DNA of 64,000 nucleotides from Rathayibacter agropyri (GTDB lineage: Bacteria > Actinomycetota > Actinomycetes > Actinomycetales > Microbacteriaceae). The notes under the pieces were generated by a model. That model was not told the DNA's origin and made no database searches. It saw nothing but the letters and a program-made list of their open reading frames with translations. The stretch is taken from positions 248,001 through 312,000 of the forward strand of contig NZ_JABRPL010000002.1 of assembly GCF_013249015.1 (NCBI RefSeq), written 5' to 3'. Below, in pieces: positions 36,714 through 50,016 of the stretch. A program made the translations under genes and the position numbers. Position 1 is the first letter of the stretch. Each line of letters begins with the position of its first letter.

Positions 36714-36962
36714 CTACTGACCGCGACCGCGAATGGCGCCGACGATCGCGACCGTTGCGAAGTACACGATCAGGGCGAGGATCCCGAACGAGGCGAGTGC
36801 CGCGCTCGCGTCCGCGTAGGGCCGGCGCGCGTCGGTCACCGTCCCCGGCGTGACGATGTCGAGCGCGAAGAGTCCGACCGCGAGTGCGAAGCAGACGAAG
36901 CTCAGCACCAAGAGCGACCGGACCGCCTTGCCCACCGGGTCGTAATACCGCGGATTCGACAT
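36714..36962 (-). CDS. Small membrane protein, conserved hypothetical
   Basis: An 82-residue protein with two transmembrane helices (SLLVLSFVCFALAVGLFAL and FGILALIVYFATVAIVGAI) around an external loop, and short basic ends (MSNPRYYDPVGKAVR). ATG 36962 follows GGAGGCACG. No family is recognised. It lies convergent to the penicillin-binding protein gene and apart from the Clp gene. Confidence 0.6.
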   Translation of the reverse strand: MSNPRYYDPVGKAVRSLLVLSFVCFALAVGLFALDIVTPGTVTDARRPYADASAALASFGILALIVYFATVAIVGAIRGRGQ

Positions 36963-37116
36963 CGTGCCTCCGGTCCTCGCGCCCATATGCCTCCAGTCTC
37001 CCCCTCCTCGCCCGTTCTTTCTCCCTCCGCGAGATACCACTTGAGTACGCGACACGCCGACGGAACGGAGGCGGTCTTCAGAGGCATCTCGCGGAGGGGT
37101 GAGCCGGGCGGAGGCG

Positions 37117-39639
<2,523 letters not shown>

Positions 39640-39713
39640 CAGTCCTCCTGAGGAAGTTGAGTCGGTTACGCTCAAGTTCAACGCGGGGCGCCGATTCCTA
39701 TTCCCGGGCTCAC

Positions 39714-40007
39714 CTCGTCTCACACCGGACCGAACTCCTCGCGCTCGCAACTAGCGCCGGAATCACCCGTCTCTCCGTCGTCGGCTCCGTCGCACAGGGC
39801 CGCTCAACCCGCGAGAGCGACATCGCGCGGAGCGTTGGCTCGCCCTTCTCGCGGAGGCATGCGACAGCGCTCGCTCGCTGGCCGACCGCGGCCGCGACGC
39901 CTTTGACTCCGCCCTCCCACTGGCCTCGAGGCGCTCGCGAACCGGACTTCCCGTCCGTCGCCGATCTCGTCCGCGAGAAGCACCGCGACGTCCCTGTCAC
40001 CGATTGA
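39714..40007 (+). pseudogene. Remnant of an MNT/HEPN toxin-antitoxin pair
   Basis: The first part reads HRTELLALATSAGITRLSVVGSVAQGRSTRESDI, the GS...S-D pattern of minimal nucleotidyltransferase antitoxins, but stops before the second aspartate and the DLLV strand. From 39824 another frame gives ERWLALLAEACDSARSLADRGRDAF, a HEPN-like helix. So an antitoxin N-terminus is joined to a toxin internal segment with roughly 100 codons lost between. It has no function as it stands. A working relative lies at 41851. Confidence 0.6.
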
Positions 40008-40015
40008 CCGGCGCG

Positions 40016-40054
40016 CGAAAAGGAGGCGCGGACCCGCGTGGGTCCGCGCCTCCT
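40016..40054 (-). terminator. Rho-independent terminator of the aldo/keto reductase gene
   Basis: AGGAGGCGCGGACCC (40021-40035) pairs perfectly with 40040-40054 around a four-base loop, a 15-bp stem. On the leftward strand it is followed by TTTTCGCG, and the reductase gene ends 34 bp upstream at 40089. Confidence 0.85.
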
Positions 40055-40088
40055 CTGCGCCGACGCGCAGTTCTCCGGGGTGGGAGTT

Positions 40089-41021
40089 CTAGGGGACGAG
40101 ATAGCCTGCCGCGCGGAACAGCTCGTACCACTCCGGCCGCGTGAGCGGAAGGTCGGAGCCGAGGGCCGCGTCGCGCACGCGCTGCTCGTTCGTCGTACCG
40201 AGCACGACCTGCATGCCCGCGGGGTGGCGGGTGATCCAGGCCGTGGCAATCGCGACGGCCGGCACCTCGTACTTCGCCGCAAGCCGGTCAATCACGGCGT
40301 TCAGCTCGGAGTAAGCCGGGTTGTCGAGAAAGACGCCCGTGAAGAAGCCGGCCTGGAACGGCGACCACGCCTGCACCGTGATGTCGTTCAGGCGGCAGTA
40401 ATCGAGAATGCCCGCGTCGCGCATCACCGACTGCTCCTCGCCCACCATGTTCGACGCGACACCCTGCGCGATCAGCGGCGCATGAGTGATCGAGAGCTGC
40501 AACTGGTTCGCCACGATCGGCTGGTTCAGCGACTTCTTCAGCAGCTCGATCTGGTAGGGCGTCTGGTTCGAGACGCCGAAGTGCTTCACCTTGCCGGAGG
40601 CGTGCAGTTCATCGAATACGCGTGCAACTTCATCGGGCTCGACCAGTGCGTCGGGCCGGTGCAGGAGGAGCACATCGATGTAGTCGGTGCGCAGCGCCTT
40701 CAGCGAGCCCTCGACCGATGCGATCAGATGTTCGTACGAGAAGTCGAAATACGGGCCGTCCGGCACGATGCCCGCCTTGGTCTGCAGCACCACCTGCTCG
40801 CGCTCAGACGGGGTGAACGCCATCGCCTCGGCGAAACGCTCCTCGCAGCGGTGCAACTCACCGCCGTACACGTCCGCGTGGTCGAAGAAGTCGATGCCGG
40901 AGTCACGCGCGGCGCCGACGAGTCCACGGATCGCCTCGTCACTCATCTCAGGGATGCGCATGAGGCCGAGAACAACGTTCGGGGAATCGACACCAGAGGT
41001 GCCGAGGGGGACGTGCTTCAC
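40089..41021 (-). CDS. Aldo/keto reductase
   Basis: A 310-residue NADPH-dependent oxidoreductase with a TIM-barrel pattern: GLMRIPEMSDE near the start, catalytic DHADVYGG (Asp and Tyr at about residues 46-50), LLLHRPD with the active-site His, HFGVSNQTPYQIELL and the cofactor loop LGTTNEQRVRDA. Relatives (YdhF type) reduce aldehydes and ketones; the physiological substrate is unknown. GTG 41021 follows AAGGAGCACTCTCT. It is a single-gene unit with a strong terminator. Confidence 0.9.
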   Translation of the reverse strand: MKHVPLGTSGVDSPNVVLGLMRIPEMSDEAIRGLVGAARDSGIDFFDHADVYGGELHRCEERFAEAMAFTPSEREQVVLQTKAGIVPDGPYFDFSYEHLIASVEGSLKALRTDYIDVLLLHRPDALVEPDEVARVFDELHASGKVKHFGVSNQTPYQIELLKKSLNQPIVANQLQLSITHAPLIAQGVASNMVGEEQSVMRDAGILDYCRLNDITVQAWSPFQAGFFTGVFLDNPAYSELNAVIDRLAAKYEVPAVAIATAWITRHPAGMQVVLGTTNEQRVRDAALGSDLPLTRPEWYELFRAAGYLVP

Positions 41022-41252
41022 AGAGAGTGCTCCTTCGTTGGATACCTCCACGGTAGGCGCCGGGGACGTGGGCGTCTAACCCTGTGCAGGGGTTGCTGGT
41101 GCGATTCGTCGGCCGGAGTGGCGAAGGGAAGCCTGCCCCGCTCATAACCAAGGATGAGACGGCTGATCGACGTTCTGAGAGCGCTCCACCCCTGCCTCAG
41201 CCTTCGTTACGAAGACCTTGCCGCCCAGAGCGGGCGGTGGAAGGCTGCCGCC

Positions 41253-41825
41253 ATGACGATCGAGGTGCGCCCCGCCACCGTTTTCGATGATCTGGCGACA
41301 ATGAACGGGCCCGCCCGGCCCGATGCGAGTGTGTGCTGGTGTCTGAGCTACCGCTTGCTCTCGTCGGTCGAGAACACCTCCCTTCGGGGTCCAGCCCGCG
41401 GCGAGCGGATGCGCCAGCTCGTGACGGAGGACCCGCCTCCGGGTGTCCTCGCCTACGACGGCGACGACGTGGTCGGCTGGGCGGCTGTGCATCGGCGGGC
41501 CGACACGAGCTACTCGAAGAACCGAAAGATCCCGCACGTCGATGACCTCGAGGTCTGGAGCATCTGGTGCCTGCGGGTGCGCCCGGGCTTCCGCGGGCGC
41601 GGCATCTCGCATCCGCTACTCGAGGGCGCGATCGAGTTCGCCCGGGCGCACGGAGCTCCGGCGGTGGAGGGATACCCGGTGGACAACGCCGGCGCGAAGG
41701 TCGATCTCACGATGGCGTACGTCGGTACGCGCTCGCTCTTCGAGCGCGCGGGCTTCGAGAAGGCGGCCGATACGACCTCGGTGCTGAACGGCTTCCCGCG
41801 GGTGCTGATGCGCCTCGCGCTCTGA
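41253..41825 (+). CDS. GNAT family N-acetyltransferase
   Basis: A 190-residue enzyme. The acetyl-CoA motif is VRPGFRGRGISHPLLEGAIEFAR (about residues 111-133, the RGRG-type pyrophosphate loop), preceded by the strands VVGWAAVHRRA and WSIWCLRV, and followed by AGAKVDLTMAYVGTRSLFERAGFE. It transfers acetyl groups to an unknown amine. ATG 41253 with GGAAGG ahead is preferred to the upstream ATG 41154, whose extra 33 residues are not family-like. Confidence 0.85.
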   Translation: MTIEVRPATVFDDLATMNGPARPDASVCWCLSYRLLSSVENTSLRGPARGERMRQLVTEDPPPGVLAYDGDDVVGWAAVHRRADTSYSKNRKIPHVDDLEVWSIWCLRVRPGFRGRGISHPLLEGAIEFARAHGAPAVEGYPVDNAGAKVDLTMAYVGTRSLFERAGFEKAADTTSVLNGFPRVLMRLAL

Positions 41826-41850
41826 CATATCACGGAGATATCGTGTCGTC

Positions 41851-42318
41851 GTGCTCCTCGACAACGTCTCCCTCGGCACCGTGGTCCGGCGAGCCCGCGA
41901 GGACGTCGCGATGTCGCAAAGTGCACTCGCCGCCGCCACCGGTGTCCGTCAGCCGAACATCGCCGCCATCGAGTCAGACGCTCGCCGACCGAGCCCGGAG
42001 ATGCTCGATCGCCTCCTTTTGGCCGCCCGACTTCGCCCATCGATCGCCCTCGAGTATCTCGCCGACGACATCCGCCGGCTCGCTCAGGATCACGGGTTGA
42101 CGGATGTCCGAGTGTTCGGTTCGTCCGCACGGGGCACAGACGATGAGCGGAGTGACGTCGACCTCCTCGTCGCGGCCGATCCTGCCGTGGACTTCCTCCG
42201 GCTGGCGGCCTTCCGCGCGCGTGCCGAGGAGTTCCTGGGCTTCCCTGTCGATGTCGTGATCGACAACCCCGACGACGAGACCGTGTCGGCCATCCGCGAC
42301 GAGGCGGTGCCTCTGTGA
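41851..42318 (+). CDS. XRE helix-turn-helix fused to a minimal nucleotidyltransferase (MNT antitoxin)
   Basis: A 155-residue two-domain protein. Residues 1-70 form an XRE-type domain (MSQSALAAATGVRQPNIAAIE). Residues 85-155 form a minimal nucleotidyltransferase with VFGSSARGTDDERSDVDLLV, the GS...D-x-D active site. MNT antitoxins modify the partner HEPN toxin by adding AMP groups. The fused DNA-binding domain suggests it also represses the operon, which stand-alone MNTs do not. It starts at GTG 41851 and overlaps the HEPN gene by 4 bp (GTGA). Confidence 0.82.
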   Translation: MLLDNVSLGTVVRRAREDVAMSQSALAAATGVRQPNIAAIESDARRPSPEMLDRLLLAARLRPSIALEYLADDIRRLAQDHGLTDVRVFGSSARGTDDERSDVDLLVAADPAVDFLRLAAFRARAEEFLGFPVDVVIDNPDDETVSAIRDEAVPL

Positions 42319-42713
42319 GCGACGACGCCGGGTCGAACGGATTCCCGGCGCGACCGCGACGGCCCGCCGACTTCACCGAGAAGCGTGTCCGCCTGCTCGC
42401 CGAGGCCGACCGTCTGCTCGCCCGCCTTGAGCGTGCAATAAGGGATGGTCGCGAGGAGTTCCTCCGCCAGTGAGGCTTATGCAAAACGGCATCACGCGCT
42501 CGACTAAGGTGCCCCTGACCTGGGGTCTTGTGACGCTCAGGCGAGTTTTGCATAAGCCTCAGTGTCTCCGACAGCAAAGACATTGGCGCGCTCGCCCCCA
42601 TCAACCTCGCTGACCTCGTTCACCGCGACCTGACTGAGGTAATCATCGCGCCGCTCCCCGCCGCGTCGGTCGAGGGACTTCGAGCGACGCGAACCGTTGC
42701 GGCGCACAGCTAA
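42315..42713 (+). pseudogene. HEPN toxin gene interrupted by a 90-bp element
   Basis: The gene begins VSDDAGSNGFPARPRRP at GTG 42315 and proceeds KRVRLLAEADRLLARLERAI to EEFLRQ, where the 90-bp element inserts at 42472 and supplies a stop. Beyond the element, SDSKDIGALAPINLADLVHR and SVEGLRATRTVAAHS follow, including the R-x4-H RNase motif of HEPN proteins (RTVAAH), then a stop at 42711. After removing the element and one AGT, the second part is in a different frame, and the C-terminus is short, so it is broken beyond the insertion. It would have been the toxin partner of the MNT protein. Confidence 0.75.
42472..42560. mobile_element. 90-bp inverted-repeat element, copy D, with 3-bp target duplication
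   Basis: GAGGCTTATGCAAAAC and the complement of GAGGCTTATGCAAAAC close an 89-bp element with AGT on both sides. The interior differs from copies A-C, sharing mainly the ends and a CCTGACCTGGGG-like centre, so it is an older or different subtype. It disrupts the HEPN toxin gene. Confidence 0.88.
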
Positions 42714-42772
42714 AATAGAGTACTACTGACCGATTAAAGCAGGCGAATAGTAGCGAGGAGATTCCCACAGAT

Positions 42773-44542
42773 CTAATTGTTCAAATAGACCACGCGACCA
42801 GCAAATTCAGGAAACTTCTTCTCGGACATTATAATCAAAGACCCGAACATCGAAGCAAACTGCCGAAGCGCCACATCCTTACCCTCTTGCTTTACGCGGC
42901 CTGATGTAAAAGCTGAATCCAGCTGAGCGGCTAGAGGCATCAGACTTGTCAAGAGCGGCATCCATAGGTTAACGGCCGTCGAGAGATCAACCTTAGCATC
43001 AAAGGAGAGATCAAGCTTATTTGACACCGACTTTTCGAGAACAATCTCAATTACGCGCGCGACCGCCTCCACTAAGAGGTATGATGCGCCACGCTTTCCT
43101 AGAAACTTTAGTTCATTCGCGTCATCCGTGGTAATTGCTTCGCCACTCGACTTTTGCTTCGCGAGAAGACTCAAACGGCGGGACGAGATGGCTTCGTACA
43201 ACGAGTAAGAAAATAGAATTCCCCTCGCCGTCGTGCGCTCGCCAAAAACACTTGAGTACAATTTATCATCGACCCAAATTTCTGATTTCTTATCATATGC
43301 CGTTACAGAATCTCCGTTGAAAGCAGTCAATACTTGTCCTGCGGTGTAATGCGGAATGGCCGAACGGCTTCGTTTCATTGCGTCGCTCGCACCACCACGC
43401 CTTCCACCATCATAGGAGACGCCTTTGAGCTGAGCGAATTCGGAACGAAGCCTAGACTGAACTTCGTCACCACTCCGAAAGTCGGCGGCCTGGACTCGGT
43501 TTTGAGAATTATTAAATCGGACAATCTTTTCCAGAAGCTGAGAGTCTGATGATTTGATGAAACGAATAGGTACCAATAGCCCTTCATCAGGCCTAGACGG
43601 CAACGATCCGAGCGAGCCAGTCGTCTGCGCCCCGTTGACAATTGAGAGCCCCCGAACGGTCAATTTACGACTTGCCCTAGACCGGCGTCCCACGCTGTAG
43701 CTCAATACAAGCGCAGTGATTCCGTTGTTATAAACAGCAAAATCTCCCGGTTCTGATTCTGCAGTCTGCTTAATTCCATTATTAATATTTGCATCACTAT
43801 TGCGAGATCCGAGATAATCGCGAACGTTTGCCGAGAAAAGCTCTTCCTTATGCTCGGCAAAAAGATCAAATAACCATGCGCCGGGGACCATAGTTGTTAC
43901 CGAAGACCATCGCTCGGTTTGAACTTCAATTACATCGTGCACCTTGATATCAAATTCTTCTGTTACCGTTATTGCTCTTTTCGAGCCGATATACATCCGC
44001 TCGAGAGAATTAGAACCGACTTCCTTTCCGAATATGTTAACGTCCGGACCCAGCAATTTCCTGGCGAGGCGTTCCGCATTCCCAACCTCCGTCGTTGCAT
44101 TCACAGATTCGTCGCAGTTGTGCACATACCAGACGTGAAATTCTCTAATCTGCTTTGCCTCTAGCGCCTCTCGCAACTCGACGGCCTTTCCGCGCAGGCC
44201 CTCGGGAAGCTTCTCGAGCGGTGCTTCAATAAGCCAGCTCAAAGCAGTATGCAGATCTGACGCCTTATTAGCGGGAGCGGAAGTTTTCTTTGTGAGACTA
44301 GTGCTAAAATAACATTGCGCCAGAACGGCAACGCCGCGATCCCGGTCAAGATATATCACGTCGCACTTCTTGTCATCGCCACCACCAGTTAGAGAATCGG
44401 CGGCACCTCCTCGGATATCATCAAGTCCAAATCGCAAATTGACGGCGAAAATACCTACCGAATCTGCCCCTAAATTGTATTCTTTTTCGAACTCATCAAA
44501 CGCCGCTCGCCAGTTTTTTGCTGATTCACCAGGATCAGTCAC
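42773..44542 (-). CDS. AIPR-family abortive infection protein
   Basis: A 589-residue protein of the AIPR (abortive infection phage resistance) family. The family core is visible around NNGITALVLSY, SIVNGAQTTGSLG, LLVPIRFIKSSD and IVRFNNSQNRVQAADFRSGD. AIPR proteins protect against phage, with a mode of action still unclear. An N-terminal segment (CDVIYLDRDRGVAVLAQCY) resembles restriction-fold strands. Its base composition is clearly AT-richer than both neighbours, the strongest sign of recent transfer in this window. The start is ATG 44542. Confidence 0.85.
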   Translation of the reverse strand: MTDPGESAKNWRAAFDEFEKEYNLGADSVGIFAVNLRFGLDDIRGGAADSLTGGGDDKKCDVIYLDRDRGVAVLAQCYFSTSLTKKTSAPANKASDLHTALSWLIEAPLEKLPEGLRGKAVELREALEAKQIREFHVWYVHNCDESVNATTEVGNAERLARKLLGPDVNIFGKEVGSNSLERMYIGSKRAITVTEEFDIKVHDVIEVQTERWSSVTTMVPGAWLFDLFAEHKEELFSANVRDYLGSRNSDANINNGIKQTAESEPGDFAVYNNGITALVLSYSVGRRSRASRKLTVRGLSIVNGAQTTGSLGSLPSRPDEGLLVPIRFIKSSDSQLLEKIVRFNNSQNRVQAADFRSGDEVQSRLRSEFAQLKGVSYDGGRRGGASDAMKRSRSAIPHYTAGQVLTAFNGDSVTAYDKKSEIWVDDKLYSSVFGERTTARGILFSYSLYEAISSRRLSLLAKQKSSGEAITTDDANELKFLGKRGASYLLVEAVARVIEIVLEKSVSNKLDLSFDAKVDLSTAVNLWMPLLTSLMPLAAQLDSAFTSGRVKQEGKDVALRQFASMFGSLIIMSEKKFPEFAGRVVYLNN

Positions 44543-44586
44543 GAAATTTCCCCTTGTCGTTTCAGGCGGACAGTTTAAATTGAGGC

Positions 44587-47751
<3,165 letters not shown>

Positions 47752-47755
<4 letters not shown>

Positions 47756-48159
47756 TGCAGCGTCCAAAACGAGTCCAATCCTTCATCGACGGCGCGGACG
47801 TCGTCGGGTGTTCCGAATACTTCGAAGCGGTAGAGGTGCGGTACCGCGCACTTGCGGGCGATGATGTCGCCGGCGAGGCAGTAAGCCTCACCGAAGTTGG
47901 TGTTGCCGGCGCCGATGACGCCGCGGATCAGTGAGCGGTTGCGCGGATCGTTGAGGAAGCGGATGACCTGCTTGGGGACCGCTCCCCCGCCATTGCCCCC
48001 GCCGTAGGTGGGGAGGACGAGTACGTACGGCTCTTCGACGTCGAGCGCGACTCCGTCTCGCCGGGCGTGGAGCGGGATCCGCTGAGCCGGCCGCCCGAGC
48101 TTCTCGATGAACCGGTGCGTATTCCCCGAACTACTCGAGAAGTACACGAGCCCGCCCAT
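47752..48159 (-). CDS. nrdI: Flavodoxin-like maturation protein NrdI
   Basis: A 135-residue flavoprotein that supplies the oxidant for assembling the Mn-tyrosyl cofactor in NrdF. FMN-binding loops are visible: [17 protein letters not shown] at the N-terminus, [17 protein letters not shown], and [16 protein letters not shown]. It lies between nrdH and nrdE in the usual order and overlaps nrdE by 4 bp. Confidence 0.94.
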
Positions 48160-48197
48160 CCGCCGCCCCTTTCCCTGTCAGCTGCTTGCCGCCGAGC

Positions 48198-48307
48198 CCC
48201 CTCTGAGGTGCACGGGTGGTGAGTCGCAAGGCGGAGAAGGAAGCCGTAGCGGCGCTACGGCGCCCGCCGACAACGCCGCGAATCGCCGCCCGTGCGCCTC
48301 AGAGGGT
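48198..48307. repeat. Large imperfect palindrome between nrdH and nrdI
   Basis: The left arm CCTCTGAGGTGCACGGG pairs with the right arm CCCGTGCGCCTCAGAGG with one mismatch, enclosing further pairing segments and a central hairpin CCGTAGC-GGC-GCTACGG. The right arm contains the last codons and stop of nrdH. On the message it would fold into one long rod of about 110 nt, which could protect or terminate the nrdH transcript. No T-run is present. Confidence 0.75.
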
Positions 48308-48517
48308 GGCGATCTTGTCGGGGCGGAAGCCGGACCAGTGATCATCGTCCGTGATCACGACCGGCGCCTGGAGGTAGCCGAGGGCCTTGACGGCCTCGAG
48401 GGCCTTCTCGTCGACGGAGAGGTCGAACACCTCGTAGTCGATGCCCTTGCTGTCGAGGGCGCGGTAGGTCGCGGTGCACTGGACGCAAGAGGGCTTGGTG
48501 TAGACCGTCACAGCCAT
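48299..48517 (-). CDS. nrdH: Glutaredoxin-like NrdH redoxin
   Basis: A 72-residue thioredoxin-fold protein with the active site CVQC (Cys11-Cys14) in TVYTKPSCVQC, and the C-terminal WSGFRPDKI that distinguishes NrdH. It re-reduces NrdE using thioredoxin reductase. It is the first gene of the operon; ATG 48517 follows GAAAGGCGACACCC. Its stop lies inside a large palindrome. Confidence 0.95.
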   Translation of the reverse strand: MAVTVYTKPSCVQCTATYRALDSKGIDYEVFDLSVDEKALEAVKALGYLQAPVVITDDDHWSGFRPDKIATL

Positions 48518-48883
48518 GGGTGTCGCCTTTCGGGAGGAGGGGCCTCGGGGCCGCTCCCGGCGGTGGCCCGGGGTGCGGGCTGAGTTCGGGAGACGGTCGT
48601 AGCGAAGTTCGGGGATGCCTGCGGAGCTCTCGCTCCCGCCTGCTCAGCAATACTACATATAGGGGGGCATCCGGCGTGAGCCCACTAGAGGTAGTAGTTA
48701 CATCGGTGTAGTTATCCCCTGGTTCATCCACAGGCCGGAGCCCGCGGAACCGCGGAAGGACGCGGGTCCGGACGAGTCATCCACAGCTGTGGAAAGTCTC
48801 GATCCGCTCCCTGGGTACAACATGCTCCGGCGTGTCGGCATGCCCACACCGTACGCCCGACCACCGACATCCCGATCGACCGC
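48518..48883. promoter_or_regulatory. nrd promoter region with candidate DnaA and NrdR sites
   Basis: This 366-bp gap drives nrdHIEF leftwards. Two TCATCCACA sequences (48724-48732 and 48777-48785), one base from the DnaA box TTATCCACA, and a TTATCCCC (48712-48719) lie within about 75 bp, along with the palindrome CCACAGCTGTGG (48781-48792). Closer to the gene, ATACTACATATAGGGG (48650-48665) and TAGTTACATCGGTGTA resemble parts of NrdR boxes, 45 bp apart. DnaA sites near nrd genes are known in other bacteria; NrdR assignment is weak. Confidence 0.4.
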
Positions 48884-49975
48884 TCACGTCACGAGCGCGG
48901 CCAGCTCCCGGGCGACCGCGCGCAGGTGCGGCAGGGGTTCCGCGAGCGCCGCGGCTGTCGAGCCCGCCTCCTCCGTGAGGGATATCGCCGCGGCGAACGC
49001 CGTGGTCGGTGCCTCGAGCGCGCCCGCGACGAGCAGCGTGCGCGCGCCGGCCGCTTGCGCGAGCCCCAGGACGTAGGAGGGGACCTTGCCCGCCATCGAC
49101 TGCGCGTCGAAGCGCCCCTCCCCCGTGATCACGACATCGGCGCCGGCGACGAGCCGCGGCAGCCCGAGCGCCTCGCCGACGGCCGCCGAGCCGGGAGCGA
49201 GGCGCGCGCCCCAAGCGAGCAGCCCGAATCCTGTACCGCCCGCGGCTCCCGCGCCGGCCGCCCCCGCATCTGCGTCCAGGTGCGCGGCGAGGTGGCGGAG
49301 TCCATCATCCAGGCGCAGGATGTCCTCGAATCCGGCGCCCTTCTGCGGACCGAAGACCCGCGCGACACCGACGTCGCCCAGCAGTGGATGGGTGACGTCG
49401 CTGAGGATGCTCGCTCCGCCCGCCGGGATCGGCCTCAGCCCCGAGAGCTCGATCCGGGCGAGCTCGTGCAGCGCGCCTCCGCCGTCGCCCACCTCCTGCC
49501 CCGCAAGAGTGAGGAAACGCGCACCCAGTTCGCGGAGGGCGCCGACCCCGCCGTCGGTCGATGCGCTGCCACCGATCGCGAGCAGCAGCGCTCGGGCCCC
49601 GGCGTCCAGCGCCGCCGCGATCGCTCGGCCGAAGCCGCGAGTGTGCGCGGTCAGCGGTCGCGGTGCCTCGAGCAGAGTGAGGCCGCTGGACGACGCGAGC
49701 TCCACCACGGCCGTTCCGTCGGGCAAGAGGAGCCATTCGGTCCGGACCGGCCGGTCGTCCGGCCCAGGGACGACAAGCGCGTGCCGCCGGGACTCGGGGA
49801 CCGCGATCGCGAAGGCCGCGACGGTTCCCTCACCACCGTCGGCCATCGGCGCGAGCACGATCTCGTCGCCCGGACGTTCCCGACGCCAACCCTCGGCGAG
49901 CGCCCGGGCGACCTCGATGGCGCTCGCCGAGCCCTTGAACGAGTCCGGCGCGACGATGACCCTCAGCCTGCTCAT
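48884..49975 (-). CDS. Glycerate kinase
   Basis: A 363-residue kinase of the GlxK/GarK family that phosphorylates D-glycerate. Signature segments are IVAPDSFKGSASAIEVARAL at the N-terminus, LAPMADGGEGTV, GGSASTDGGVGAL (about residues 138-150) and VITGEGRFDAQSMAGKVPS. Length is normal and all motifs are intact. It stands alone between the nrd promoter region and the exporter module. Confidence 0.93.
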   Translation of the reverse strand: MSRLRVIVAPDSFKGSASAIEVARALAEGWRRERPGDEIVLAPMADGGEGTVAAFAIAVPESRRHALVVPGPDDRPVRTEWLLLPDGTAVVELASSSGLTLLEAPRPLTAHTRGFGRAIAAALDAGARALLLAIGGSASTDGGVGALRELGARFLTLAGQEVGDGGGALHELARIELSGLRPIPAGGASILSDVTHPLLGDVGVARVFGPQKGAGFEDILRLDDGLRHLAAHLDADAGAAGAGAAGGTGFGLLAWGARLAPGSAAVGEALGLPRLVAGADVVITGEGRFDAQSMAGKVPSYVLGLAQAAGARTLLVAGALEAPTTAFAAAISLTEEAGSTAAALAEPLPHLRAVARELAALVT

Positions 49976-50016
49976 GCGCCCCAGTGTGCCAGCGGTCTGT
50001 GCGTCGCGTGCGACGG

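Noticed and set aside
48700-48792. DnaA-like boxes as a chromosomal origin
   Set aside because: There are too few boxes, no AT-rich unwinding region, and no dnaA, dnaN or rpmH genes nearby.
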